Source: Morella rubra
Taxonomy: Eukaryota; Streptophyta; Magnoliopsida; Fagales; Myricaceae
Assembly (NCBI GenBank): GCA_003952965.2
Contig: RXIC02000422.1
Span: forward strand, 1 to 64,000
Length of the DNA stretch: 64,000 bases
Reading direction: 5' to 3'
Part shown: positions 37,976 through 49,259 of the stretch, one piece after another
Layout: every line of letters starts with the position of its first letter
Numbering within the stretch: position 1 is the stretch's first letter
Notes under the pieces: model-generated
Databases searched by the model: none
Told to the model about the DNA's origin: nothing
Seen by the model: only the letters and a program-made list of their open reading frames with translations
Made by a program: the position numbers and the translations under genes

Positions 37976-38575
37976 ATTTTTGGTAGTATCATTTTTAATT
38001 AATTTGATTGTAATATTAATTGAATGCAATGTAATTAGATTGGAATTTGGATTTGAATTAGGGATTTTGACATTTTAGGAAATTGGGGATTTTTTTAGTA
38101 GTATCATTTTTAATTAATTTGATTGTAATGTCAATTGAATGCAATGTAATTAGATTGGAATTTGGATTTGAATTAGGGATTTTGACATTTTGTGAAATTG
38201 GGGATTTTTTTAATAGTATCATTTTTAATTAATTTGATTGTAATTCAATTGAATGCAATGTAATTAGATTGGAATTTGGATTTGAATTAGGGATTTTGAC
38301 ATTTTGTGAAATTGGGATTTTTTTAATAGTATCATTTTTTTTAATTTGATTGTAATGTCAATTGAATGTAATATAATTAGATTGAAATTTGATTTGAATT
38401 AGAGATTTTGACATTTTGTGAAATTGGGGATTTTTTTGTAGTATCATTTTTAATTAATTTGATTGTAATATCAATTGAATGCAATGTAATTAGATTGAAT
38501 TTGGATTTGAATTAGGAATTTTGACATTTTGGGAAATTGGGGATTTTTTTGGTAGTATCATTTTTAATTAATTAG
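37976..38575. repeat. Minisatellite of about 115-bp units in the hAT element
   Basis: About five units of roughly 115 bp are arranged head to tail. Each contains 'TAGTATCATTTTTAATTAAT', 'GAATGCAATGTAATTAGATT' and 'GAATTAGGGATTTTGACATT' with small changes. Unit starts are near 37980, 38095, 38210, 38323, 38434 and a partial one at 38550. It lies just 5' of the transposase coding region, where it could be an amplified subterminal or intron sequence. Confidence 0.9.
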
Positions 38576-38639
38576 ATTGGAATTTGGATTTTTGAGTTAT
38601 GATCCAATTGATTGATTGTCTTCACTTTGTTTTATTTTG

Positions 38640-41118
38640 TTTAGATAATAGATAAGTTTGTGATAAGAAAGCCACGCAACGTGGGGTCGTCTAATACTCC
38701 TAACGTGGCTACTAATTCTGAAACGGATATTAGTTCAAAAAGACCTCGCATTATGTTTAGTCCGGATGATATTATTGCTGACCTAGGGTTACGTAAACCC
38801 ATTGAAGAATATGATGTTGGGATTAGGGATCAAGTTCGTAGGGAGTACTTGATCAAAGGTCCTTTTCAACCCCGTGGCCATGATTTTCCCAAGAAGCAAT
38901 ACGGGCAAGAAATGAGGGGTTTTAGGGAGGTATGGTTTAAAGATTTTAATTGGTTGGAATATAGTGTATCAAAGGATGAGGCATATTGCTTGTGGTGTTA
39001 TCTGTTTAGGCACCTAGAGGAGGGAAGTCCGGGGGAGATAAGTTTACATCTACGGGATTTAGCAATTGGAAAAAGGCAGTGGAAGTTTTTGGTGAACATG
39101 TTGGTGCACATGATAGTGCTCACAATGAAGCTAGAAGACAATGTGAAACACTTGAAAATCAGCGACAAAGTGTGTCGCACATGTTATCCGCACACGAGCA
39201 CGATCAAGAGAATGCTTATCGCATTCGTTTAACAGCGGTTTTAGATGCATTCGTTATCTTTTGGGGCAAGGATTAGCTTTTCGTGGTCATGACGAGTCTG
39301 AGAGTTCAATAAGGAAGGACAATTTTCTTGAGCTTTTGAACGTGTTTTGCCAACGTGATGAAAAGATTGCTAAGACACTTAACACTAATGCTCCTGGAAA
39401 CAACCAAATGACTGCTCCAAATATTCAGAAGGAAATGGCGAGTGCTTGTGCAGCTCAGACCACACTTGCCATCATTAAAGAAATTGGGGATGGATTTTAT
39501 TCTTTTATGGTTGATGAGTCTCGAGATAATTCAGTGAAGGAGCAAATGGCAGTGGTTTTGAGATATGTGAACATACGTGGACAGGTGATTGAAAGGTTTC
39601 TTGGTGTGGAACATGTTCTTGATACTTGCTCTGAATCTTTGAAAAAAAGTATAGACAAATTGTTTGCAAGACATGGGTTGTCAATATCCAGATTGAGAGG
39701 TCAAGGGTATGATGGGGCATCAAACATGCGAGGCGAGTTCAATGGGTTGAAGTCACTCATTTTGAGGGACAATCCTTCTGCTATCTATATCCATTGTTTT
39801 GCTCACCAACTTCAATTGGCTGTTGTGGGTATTGCAAAGAATAACTTGCAAGTTGGTGATTTTTTTAATTATACTTCTATGATTGTGAATATGGTCGGAG
39901 CTTCATGTAAAAGGAAAGATGCTCTTCGGCAAAGTTGTCATGAGAAGATAGTGGAGCGGTTGGACAAAGGAGAGATTTCTAGTGGAAGGGGCAAAAATCA
40001 AGAAACCAGTCTCGCACGACCAGGTGATTACTATATTTCATTATAATATTAATAGACTATTTAGTTTTTTTTTTTGTTTATAGTTTTATAATTCCTATAA
40101 TATTGTAGGTGACACTCGTTGGGGTTCATACCACCTTACAATAATCCGTCTCTTCACTATGTGGTCATCAGTATTGGAAGTGCTTGAACACATAAAAGAT
40201 GATGGTACTCTCCCAGAACAAAGATCTATGGCTATGAGTTTGATGGATAAGATGGAAGTTTTGAGTTTGTATTCACTATGCATTGAGGAATATAATGGAA
40301 TTACAAATGAATTGTCACAAGCCTTACAGCGAAAAGATCAAGACATTGTTAATGCTATGAGTTTGGTTGGAGTTGTGAAGGAACAGTTGCAAGAAATGAG
40401 AGAGATAGAATGGGATGATTTTTGGAAGAAGTCAAAACTTTTTGTGTGGATCACTCTATTAGTGTGCCGAATATGGAAGACATTATACCAACTCGTAGTC
40501 GTTCGAGGTGTGGAGGGCAAACTATTACTTATTTCCATCATTTTCGTGTGGAAGTGTTTTGCCAGGTTATTGATTTGATCATTCAGGAGATGAATAATCG
40601 GTTCACAGAAGCAAGTACGGAGTTACTTCTTTGCATAGCATGTCTTGATCCAAAAAATTCATTCTCAGTGTTTGATCATGCTAAGTTACTCGTCTTGCTG
40701 AGCTTTATCCAGAAGATTTCACAGTAGATGATCATTTGATACTTAAAAATCAGCTTAATACCTATATTAGAGATGTTAGAAGAAATGATTTTTTTTTGGG
40801 CTTTAAGATATTGGAGGTTTTGCTATGAAGATGGTTGAGACCAAAAATAATATTCTATTTCCATTAGTTTATCGACTTATTAAGTTGACATTGGTCTTAC
40901 CAGTTGTGACTGCAACTGTTGAAAGAGTATTTTCTGCGATGAAGATCATTAAGAGTGATTTGCGTAATAGGATGAGAGATGACTGGATGAATGATTGCAT
41001 GGTAGTGTACATCGAGCAAGAAGTTTTTAAAACTATTGAGAACGAAGCCATTTTGCAACATTTTCAGAAGATGCAAAAACGTAGGATGCAATTGTCACCT
41101 CTCAGTCGTAGTACATAG
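38640..41118 (+). pseudogene. hAT transposase (TTF/DUF4371/dimerisation type), frameshifted
   Basis: The expected order of domains is present: N-terminal TTF-type part (38660-39030, GPFQPRGHDFPKKQYGQEMR, then WLEYSVSKDEAYCLWCYLF); DUF4371 and catalytic RNase-H-like core (39261-40022, IRKDNFLELLNVF, FYSFMVDESRD, LRGQGYDGASNMRGEFNGL, YIHCFAHQLQLAVV); a GT-AG intron (about 40024-40107) restoring DTRWGS; and a C-terminal dimerisation domain (40825-41118, LTLVLPVVTATVERVFSAMK, IKSDLRNRM). Reading frame changes near 39035, 39250, 40425 and 40690, and the probable original start codon reads ATA (IDKFVIRKP), so it is dead. The family resembles plant zinc finger MYM-type protein 1-like hAT proteins. 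Confidence 0.93.
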
Positions 41119-41280
41119 TACTGTACGTTATTTAATATTTTTAATACTTTAGTCTTTAATTTTCGATATTGTAACTTAAGACAATTTTTTGCATTACGAA
41201 GGAAAAAAAATTTCTTCTCATTTATCGTTTAAAGTTTGACCCCATTGAATTTTGATCCCGAATCCGCCATTGGTCCTACT

Positions 41281-41964
41281 GCGGGATTTTGCTTTTGTTA
41301 TGGGCTAACATTTTGTTACCTAGATAAAGCTTTGGGATTTTGGTAATAGCCACAGAGGGCAAAAAAACTAGACAAGAGTAAAATCAGGGGTCAAAATTTT
41401 ACAGAAATAAGCAATGTTACACCAAATGCAAGTTGTGTAAAATCAGACAGATTGTAAACTGTCAGAAAGTGATGTTAAATGGTTTGAAAATCAATTGTTT
41501 AATGACCAATGTGCTTTACAAAACAAAACATAGCTACTTACACATGTTGACAAAACGATAAAATATCAAACAATGACCCAGAGACCACATGTTGTCAGCT
41601 ACCGGTAACAACTTACAATGATATATACATAATTGAATTGAAGCTTTTGGACCACCTAAAATGCCTATAAATAGCAATCCAACATCTAAGATAAATGCAT
41701 TATCCAGGTTGAGATTTTTCTACAAAATGAAACTTCAAACTTTCGCTACAAATTCATAACCCTAATCCACAAAATCACAATCATAAATCAAACATTCCAC
41801 AACATTATTCATGTCCATTCCAATAGAGGAAATGAAGGTCAAAAGCTATATGACTTACCGTTTACTCTTCTTCTCCTTGAAATTGCTTTCGGTCTTCATC
41901 TAGGGCACGACCCAAATCGCAATTATATATCTCTAAATGGATTTTGCTTTCCAGAAATAGGTTT
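41281..41964. other. Flank between hAT and solo LTR
   Basis: No coding region is recognised. On the minus strand, about 41860-41930 has a purine-rich stretch followed by GGTAAGTCATAT, which could be a 5' leader exon of the MULE gene with a donor site. A CTATAAATAG motif lies at about 41667. Both are weak predictions. Confidence 0.3.
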
Positions 41965-41969
41965 ATATT

Positions 41970-43271
41970 TGTTGGCTTTTAGTCATAATCAATGTTTTGA
42001 TGAATAACAACAGAAGTAATTGAGATGTGAAGCAAAGCGGATCCAAAATGAGCACGAAGTAATTAAGTAACATCCCTTTCAATGGAAGTGCTCTTAAAGT
42101 AAAGAATCAAGATGCTAGGGTAATCATTGTAACTCTAAGATTTCATCTTTAATAAGGATTTGAACCACACACTTGCATATTTCTTTAAAACTTGCATGAG
42201 ATGTTTTACCTCTTGTTTTGAAGATTTAAAAATGTTTTAAATGGCTTTAAAATATCCCAATTAAACTCTCAAACTTTTTATATACTTATGGGAAGTTAGT
42301 CTTTAAAATTGGTATTTTAAGTTGTCAAAATCATGTTTTTAAAACAATCGGATCATGTGCTTAAGTTGAGGAGGTCAACCGGCTCATGTAGCGGTCGACC
42401 GATCTTCGACCGCTTGGTATAGCAGTCGACCGGTTAGTTTGAAAAGTTAAGAAAAGAGCCGTTCTGACCTCTGACATTATGACCGTTGGGTAACGTAAAC
42501 CTGCAGTGGTCGACTGTTCGACCGGTTCATTGTGAGTTTTTAACAGCTCGACTCCCAACGACTATTTTTCTTATGAGGCCTATATAAAGCCATTCCTACG
42601 CCTTTTAAAATTTGCTGAATAACTTAAATCATTTTGCTAAAGCTAAGAGTGATCTAAAACCTTTCAATCCTTGTTCAAACATCATTCACACATAATCAAC
42701 ACTTTCACATCCTTGTTGTTTGTGAAGCCTAAGAGATAGAAATTTCTCATTGTAACATCTACTCCATCAAGGGAGTTTTAGTGAGCATTTCCGTTCATCC
42801 CTATACACAATTAAGAGAGTGATTCTCTTGTTTCCTTTTGGTGAGGGTTGTTCATCAAAAGAAGGAGTTTGGAGAGGTTTGTTCTCAAACTCGTTCTTGA
42901 GGCTTGAAGAGGTGTTTCTCAAGCTCAAGTGTAAGGAAAGCTCTCCCTTGGTTGAAGGGAGCATAGTGGAAAAACCTCAAGGCTTGGTAAAGGAGCTTGA
43001 GGGGTGGATGTAGGCGGGTTTGCCGAACCACCTAAAAATCTTGTGTTTGCTTCTCATCCCTTATCTCATTACATTGTGCTATTAGTTTCTTGTTCTAAGT
43101 TTTATTTCTCTATTTGAGTTGCAATATATATTCTTGTGTTCAATCTTTTATTGCAATCGTTTCTCTTTGTGAGACTTGTAGCTAGCAAACACTTTCTAAA
43201 GGGTGAGTTTCGAAAAAGTTTTGAAACCCAATTCACCCCCCTCTTGGGTTGCCTTAATCCTAAGATTTACA
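41970..43271 (+). mobile_element. Solo LTR, copia SIRE-like family X, copy 1
   Basis: TGTTGGCTTTTAGT to AAGATTTACA, 1302 bp, with perfect 5-bp duplications ATATT (41965-41969 and 43272-43276). It contains the 'TTTTGATGAATAACAA' 5' block and the 'TTCACCCCCCTCTTGGGTTG' 3' block typical of SIRE/Maximus-like copia LTRs (family placement from memory). A cluster of GTCGACCG-like palindromic motifs lies at 42375-42535. Frames inside (42361-42558, 42819-43013, 43196-43447) are LTR sequence, not genes. Confidence 0.95.
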
Positions 43272-43276
43272 ATATT

Positions 43277-44090
43277 GATCTTGGATAAGTGAATGGAGGA
43301 ATTTTTTTGCAAAAGAGCTTCTTTGCACCTAGACAAGGAAAGAGGGAAATGAGATTGTCTTCCTCCTTCGTCTGGTTTGGTGATAGGGAAAAAGTTCGAA
43401 CTAAGATAGCTTCCGATAATACAAGGGAAATTGAGATCATCGAGCACTCACTCGGTATGTACACGGAAGGAACAAGAAGGATGTAGACTATAGGTGAAGC
43501 TTTCAGAAGGTTTGTTCAACTATCAAGAATGTCTGGAACAGTTGGTAGTGTTATATCAGTGTTAGAGCGAAGTTAGCCTAACGGTAAATTTAACCAAAAT
43601 TGTTATGTTAGTTGTAACTTCGCCTAATCAAATTTATTAGCTAAATTGACACGTATAAGTCTATCTTAGCTCTATAAATACTCATCTACAAGGCCTCATG
43701 GATTTATCTAGTCACATATATGCCATAAACGTTCAAATCCTCTTGAAAATCCTTTGTTCTTCGATTTTCTCTCTAAACAAGAATTATACGTTTTGAAGAT
43801 TTGAGTTGAGAGAGTTATTGCTTCCTATTGGTTGGAAGATTGGTGGAGTAGAAATCTGCTATAATTGGAGACAACCATTTCTACTTGCATATTGAAGAAA
43901 GCAATCACCGAATCACATAAGTTCTCGAGAATTCTCAAGAGGAGCTACTAAAGTTCCTAGAGCTGAAGGCACTAGTGAGTTCATAGGTAACATGGATGGG
44001 ATCAGAATTCTGGTCAAGAATTGAGTGCTGGACATCGGCTTGAGAAGTTTCTTGAATGACTTTTTCGAATTAGGAATTTGGATAGGGGAT
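43277..44090. other. Probable LTR-retroelement fragment
   Basis: The stretch between two solo LTRs contains a promoter-like CTCTATAAATACTCATC (43670-43686) about 100 bp after a block with two 'AACTTCGCCTAATC'/'GCGAAGTTAGCCTAA' near-complementary segments. This looks like the U3/R part of another LTR. The short frame 43289-43486 is unrecognised, and no TG..CA pair with a TSD was found. Confidence 0.35.
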
Positions 44091-44095
44091 GGGGT

Positions 44096-45341
44096 TGTTA
44101 GCCCAAGGTTGCTCCTTGAGCAATCTAATTTGATTTTGATGATAACAAACAATAAAATAGCTTTGGAGTATTTTTAGAATACATGGTTGTTAATCCACAA
44201 TTCAAGTAAGAGTATTCAATTATATTTATTCTCTCTTAAGTTCATTAAGCCCTATAATTATATTAAACACCATGGCATGCACTTAAATTATTATATTTTT
44301 CATTGTAGGAGTTTTCGTGTTGAAATGGAAAGGATTGTACATCATTAAAGCACTAAAAATCTTCCCTGCCAAGATGGTGTCGACACATGGGATATGTAGT
44401 ATTGACACATTGCATTGCTGCCAGAAGCTAGCTTAATAGTGTCAACACATGTGAAGCAGAGTATCGACACATGATAAGATAGTGTCGACACATGATGAAG
44501 GAAATGTCGACACATGCCATAGTCACTTAAAATTTGTTTCCAGGCTTGAAAAAGGTGTCGACAAATAGGAGTATATGTATCGACACATGTTTTGGGAACC
44601 CTGTTTTTTAAAGATGACATCAGCATGAGTTTTAAGATGTATGGCACCTCTCCAATATTCCATAAAGGCCCTTGGGACCACCCAAGACTGAAGACCTATG
44701 AAGACAATCTTATGGAGAGAGAAAATGCACCTTTTGCATCATCAATCTTGACCTAGCCTCTAAAAGAGAGAGAAAAGAGCAAAAGAAGAAACCTATACAC
44801 ATTCTAAGAAAGTTGCTATTATCACTTGCTATTCTTGCAGCAATCAATCTCTGATCTTGTCTTCTAGCTCATCATTGTAACTTGTTTTTGCTCATCAAGA
44901 TTTTAGAGCTATTGTTTATCATTTCTTCCACACAACCTTGAAAAACATTGAAGTGTGGGGATACACTTAAGCCTACCCGTGAGGATAGAAGAAATCTATT
45001 GGTTGTGAGATTTGTTGTACGAATTGAAGCATGAGCTCGGAAAAACGCTTGTAACAGTTACTTAGCACCTGGAAGCTAAGTTGTGACTACTATTGGATTA
45101 TAGTGGAGAAAGCCCAAGGAAGGCAAGAGCCTTGGGGGTGGACGTAAGCAAGTCTTGGCCGAACTACTTAAAAATCTCGGTGTTATCTCTCCTCCTTAAC
45201 TCTCTTACTTTATTGCTATTATTTATTACTCTTCGATTCTTATTATTTAAAACGTTTTTCAGAGCTGAGTTTTTATTTGAAAAAGTTTCATATTTTATTT
45301 AAACTCAATTCACCCCTCTTAGGTTGTTATCTAGACTTACA
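44096..45341 (+). mobile_element. Solo LTR, copia SIRE-like family Y
   Basis: TGTTAGCCCAAGG to CTAGACTTACA, 1246 bp, with perfect 5-bp duplications GGGGT (44091-44095 and 45342-45346). It shares with family X the 'TTTTGATGATAACAA' block near the start and 'TTCACCCCTCTTAGGTTG' near the end, but most of the rest differs. A run of eight GTGTCGACACATG-like motifs occupies 44376-44590. There is no internal domain. Confidence 0.95.
44376..44590. repeat. Cluster of eight GTRTCGACACATG motifs in LTR Y
   Basis: The motif TCGACACATG, usually preceded by GTG or GTA, occurs eight times in about 215 bp with irregular spacing and one or two changes in some copies (TTGACACATT, TCAACACATG, TCGACAAATA). The core GTCGAC is a palindrome. 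Irregular spacing argues against simple tandem slippage. Confidence 0.9.
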
Positions 45342-45415
45342 GGGGTTGCTTAAGATCATCAATTGTAAAAGTTTGAGTTCATAGTGGATTAGTGGTGTGG
45401 CCTACACCCGAAGTG

Positions 45416-45833
45416 TGTTATGGACCATTTGGAGAGTATGAGTTCTGTCCTACATTGGTAGTATGGGATGCCAATATGGGGTTTATATGCCTTAGACTCC
45501 CTCCCCTCTTGAGCTAGTTTTGGGGGTGAGTTCTCCTAAGGCATGTAACAAATGGTATCAGAGCCTACACCATGCCTCCTAGTTGCAATCGTGCGGTGCA
45601 GAGGATGACGCCGATATTGCAGTGTTAGCCCGGGACTAGGAAAAGCCTAGTGCACAGCCAACTTGCGTGGGCGCTGGGGCTGCGGAGCATGGTGGAATGT
45701 TATGGACCATTTGGAAAGTATGAGTTCTGTCCCACATTGGTAGTATGAGATGCCAATATGGGGTTTATATGCCTTAGGCTCCCTCCCCTCTTGAGCTAGC
45801 TTTTGGGGGTGAGTTCTCCTAAGGCATGTAACA
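45416..45833 (+). mobile_element. TRIM retrotransposon (terminal-repeat retrotransposon in miniature)
   Basis: Two direct repeats of about 135 bp (45416-45550 and 45698-45833), both TGTTATGGACC to GGCATGTAACA, differ by a few bases. The first repeat is followed by AATGGTATCAGAGCC, a primer-binding site complementary to the 3' end of initiator tRNA-Met. The second is preceded by a purine-rich stretch (GGGGCTGCGGAGCATGGTGG). The internal part is only about 147 bp and has no coding capacity. No matching TSD is found (AAGTG left, AATGG right), and after the second repeat AATGGTA looks like the start of another primer-binding site cut off by the gypsy LTR. Confidence 0.88.
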
Positions 45834-45840
45834 AATGGTA

Positions 45841-46337
45841 TGTAACAACTCTCTAGTATTTGTAATCTATTTGAAAAGATCTCACTGGTTGTAAGTAGAA
45901 CGAGATATTTGAGTAATAGGAATTTGATTGATTTCTAAGCCAAATTTGAGGTTTGGCTAACCTCCATAGAAATAGAGAGAGATACAGGAAGAAAAACTCT
46001 GAAGCTTAGGATTGTTTGGTGATTCTTCCTGAAGGAATAACTGCCCTCTAAATACTGCTAGCCCTCTCCACAGTTGTAACAAACTAACTGAACTGAAAAT
46101 GCATACGTAAATGAAAATATGGGGCCCATAACCACTACAATTGGACCAAATAATCACTCGACTGAACCACTAAATCCAGCCCATTACACTTAAGCCCAAT
46201 GTAATACGCAGCCCATCATTGCCACTTTTAAGCCACGTTAACTCATCTGCAATACGAAACTTCTCCAATCTTTTATTTCTTTCCCCCAAACCTTAACTCA
46301 CATGTGGCCTCTTGTCTTCTTGTCTGGTCGTGTAACA
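45841..46337 (-). repeat. 3' LTR of the gypsy element
   Basis: 497-bp direct repeat of 51970-52466, with TG..CA ends (TGTAACAACTCTC to CGTGTAACA on the plus strand). About 15-20 differences from its partner are visible, so the insertion is not recent. Confidence 0.95.
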
Positions 46338-46406
46338 CAGCCCCTCTCTTCAAAGCACCATATCCATAAGGTGCGGGAATTTGAGACGCAAAGGCTCCAA
46401 AGGTTC

Positions 46407-49259
46407 TCAAGTGGCATCTTCAAGCTGTTGTCCCTCCCATTGTACCAAAACCTCCATGAAGGGCAAATGACCATGCCTACGCACACGCCGCTCCAGAATA
46501 GCATGGGGTTTGGGACTAAAAGTTCCATCTAAGGTTACTGGAGGCAGTGAAGGCAGAGGAATATACCGGGAACCCAGTTTCTTCTTCAACTGAGACACAT
46601 GGAAGACCGGATGCACTCGAGCTTGCGTGGGGAGGTGAAGTCTGTAAGCAACAGCGCCTATTCTAGCAGTGATCTGGAAGGGTCCATAGAACCGGGGGGA
46701 AAGCTTCAAGATCCGCCGCTGGGAGACCGAAGTTTGGCGATAAGGCTGCAAACAGAGGTATACCCACTCTCCAACCTCAAATTGTCGTTCAGTTCTATGT
46801 AGATCTGTGTAGTGTTTCATACGATTCTGAGCTTTTAATAAATTTTCTTTTAACAACTACATGGTCTGGTCGCGAGAACGCAAAGCATTGTCAACAACAG
46901 CCACCCCTGTTGTGCCAGCTTCATAAGGTAACAATGGTGGAGGTAACTGCCTGTACACTACCTCATATGGTGTGAGCTTGGTTGAGGCATGAGAGTTAGT
47001 ATTATAACACCATTCAGCTAATGGTATCCATTGTGACCAATCCCTTGGTCAATCGCCCACAAAACACCTTAAGTAATTTTCAAGGCATTTATTGACAATC
47101 TCTGTCTGCCCATTTGTCTGTGGATGGTATGCAGTACTATAAGAAAAGTGTAATACATTGAGCTCTGAATAGCTCCTTCCAAAACGTACTAGTAAAAGTT
47201 GGATGATAGAGATAATGGACTCAGGAAGGCCATGTATTTTGAACACAGTAGACAAGAAAAGCAGGGCCACTTTAGAAGCCGTATATGGATGTGTTAATGG
47301 AATGAAATGAGCGTATTTTGATCACCTGTCCACCACCACATAAATAACGATTACCCTTGTGATAAAGGTAAGCCCTCAATAAAATCCATGGTAATATGAC
47401 TTCATACCTTGTCTGGAATTGGCAATGGTTGTAGGAGGCCCCCTGGGGCTATATTCTCATGTTTCATTTGCTGACATATGTTGCATTCTCTGATAAACTG
47501 TTTGAGATGTAGTTTCATGCTTGGCCAATAAAAATTCCTCTGAGTCTGTGCAATGTTTTGTCATAACCTGAGTGCCCTCCTAAGGGTGAGTCATGTGCTT
47601 GTTGTATAATTAACTCTCTGAAGTTGGTAGTAGCCCCAACATAGAGTCTGCCCTTATAGAAAGAACTCCATTTCTCAAGTTATACATCATTGGATCTAGC
47701 TCCCCTTTGGCATGTTTAGCAAACAATGCCTGAGTATCCTCATCCATGTAGCTACCCTTCAAATCTTCCAACCAATTTGCTGTAGGAAAAGATATAGTTG
47801 AAAGGGAAGGTGAGCCTTCCTCCTTTCTCGATAAGGCATCAACAACCTTGTTTTCCAGTCCTCTCTTGTATTCTACCTTAAAGTCATATCCCAGCAACTT
47901 AGTCAACCATTTCTGCTGAAAAGAAGTCCAATCTTTTGCTCCAAAAGATGTTTAAGGCTCTGCTGGTCTGTCCGAACTGTAAAAGTCTGTCCAATTAAGT
48001 ATGGACGCCACTTTTGAACTGCAGAAACCACTGCTAGAAGTTCTTTTTCATAGGTAGACATAGCTGCATTCTTCCCTTTTAGTGCTTGACTAAAATAGGC
48101 AATAGGTCTTCCATGTTGCATCAACACTGCACTCCAACCCTGCACCACTTGCATCACATTCAAGAATAAAAGGGTTAGAAAAATCTAGTAAAGCCAGTAC
48201 TAGGGGTTCAGTAACAGCAGCTTTGAGATTATGGAAGGCCTCAGTGGCTGCAGTTGTCCACCCGAAAGCATTCTTCTTTAGGAGGGTTGTCAAGGGGGCA
48301 GCAATCGACCCATAGCTTCTAATAAACTTTCTATAGTACCCGATCAGCCCTAGAAAACCTTTAAGGGACTTCAAGGTAGTGGGAATAGGCTAATCTATCA
48401 TAGACTTTATTTTTGATGGATCAACCTTGACTCCTTGATCTTAAACGATATGACCCAAATAGTCAACCTCCCGGCACCAAAATCTGCACTTTGATCTCTT
48501 AGCATACAGCTGATGTGTCCTGAGAATCTCCAGAGTCACTTTCAGGTGCTGTAAATGCTCTTCCGATGTACCACTATAAATCAGTATGTCATCAAAGAAA
48601 ACCAATAAAAATTTTCTTAGGTAGGGCCGAAACACTTCATTCATGAGGCTTTGAAAGGTAGATGGCGCATTAGTCAAGCCGAAAGGCATGACTAAGAACT
48701 CATAATGCCCCTCATGAGTCCTAAAGGCTGTTTTGGGAATATCCTTAGGCCTAACCCTGATCTGATGATAACTAGATCGTAAATCCAATTTAGAGAAAAA
48801 TTTGGCTCCATGGAGCTCATCCAACAACTCGTCAACCACCGGAATAGGAAATTTATCTTTAATAGTTTATCTTTATTAGTTTCCTTATTCAAGGCCCTAA
48901 TAGTCAACGCACATCCTCCATGTACCATCAGCCTTCCTAACTAGCAAAACAAGGGATGAAAAGGGGCTTCGACTCAATCTGATAACCCCTGTTTTCAATA
49001 AGTCCCTAACAATTTTCTCAATTTCTTCTTTTTGAAAGAAAGGGTACCGATAGGGTCTTATCGATATAGGAGATGTTCCCTCCTTCAACACAATAGCATG
49101 ATCATGGGATCTAGTGGATGGCAGCCCCTGTGGCTTCTCAAAAGTTTTTGAAAAATCTTGCAGTAAGGCCTCCATATCAGGTGGTACAGTTGCTGTATCT
49201 TTATCTACCGGTTCCATAAGTTGGAGGATAATGTAAATCCTAGGATTAAGGCAACCCAA
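46407..49259 (-). pseudogene. Gypsy pol: RT, RNase H, integrase, chromodomain (broken)
   Basis: Minus strand from 49259: RT N-terminal part (IRPYRYPFFQKEEIEKIVRD, TWRMCVDY then a stop), RT core (48839-48441: [37 protein letters not shown], catalytic FFDDILIYS), RNase H (48374-47903: GYYRKFIRSYG, YFSQALKGKNAAMSTYEKEL, VRTDQQSLKHLL), integrase zinc-binding part (47906-47610), integrase core remnant (47270-47049: STAYHPQTNGQTEIVN) and C-terminal part with chromodomain-like fold (46856-46407: LSPRFYGPFQITARIGAVAY, HPVFHVSQLKKKLG, EVLVQWEG). At least four frame or stop breaks separate these pieces. The chromodomain places it among chromoviruses, clade unresolved. Confidence 0.9.

Larger units (their letters stand above)
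36943..41272 (+). mobile_element. hAT DNA transposon, 4.33 kb, with 8-bp TSD
   Basis: The ends are CAGTGGCGGATCC (left) and GAATCCGCCATTG (right, complement CAATGGCGGATTC), a short imperfect terminal inverted repeat. Both sides carry the identical 8-bp duplication GTCCTACT (36935-36942 and 41273-41280), diagnostic for hAT elements. The interior has a pyrimidine-rich leader (37150-37520), a minisatellite (37976-38575) and a broken transposase gene (38640-41118). It sits upstream of the MULE transposase, possibly in its 5' leader region. Confidence 0.96.

Noticed and set aside
45551..45565. TGGTATCAGAGCC-like sequences (also TTTGGTATCAAAGC at about 51956) as tRNA genes
   Set aside because: They are primer-binding sites complementary to the tRNA-Met 3' end next to LTRs; no cloverleaf follows.
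46302..46802. Plus-strand frames opposite the gypsy integrase end
   Set aside because: They are antisense shadows of the chromodomain region and the LTR.
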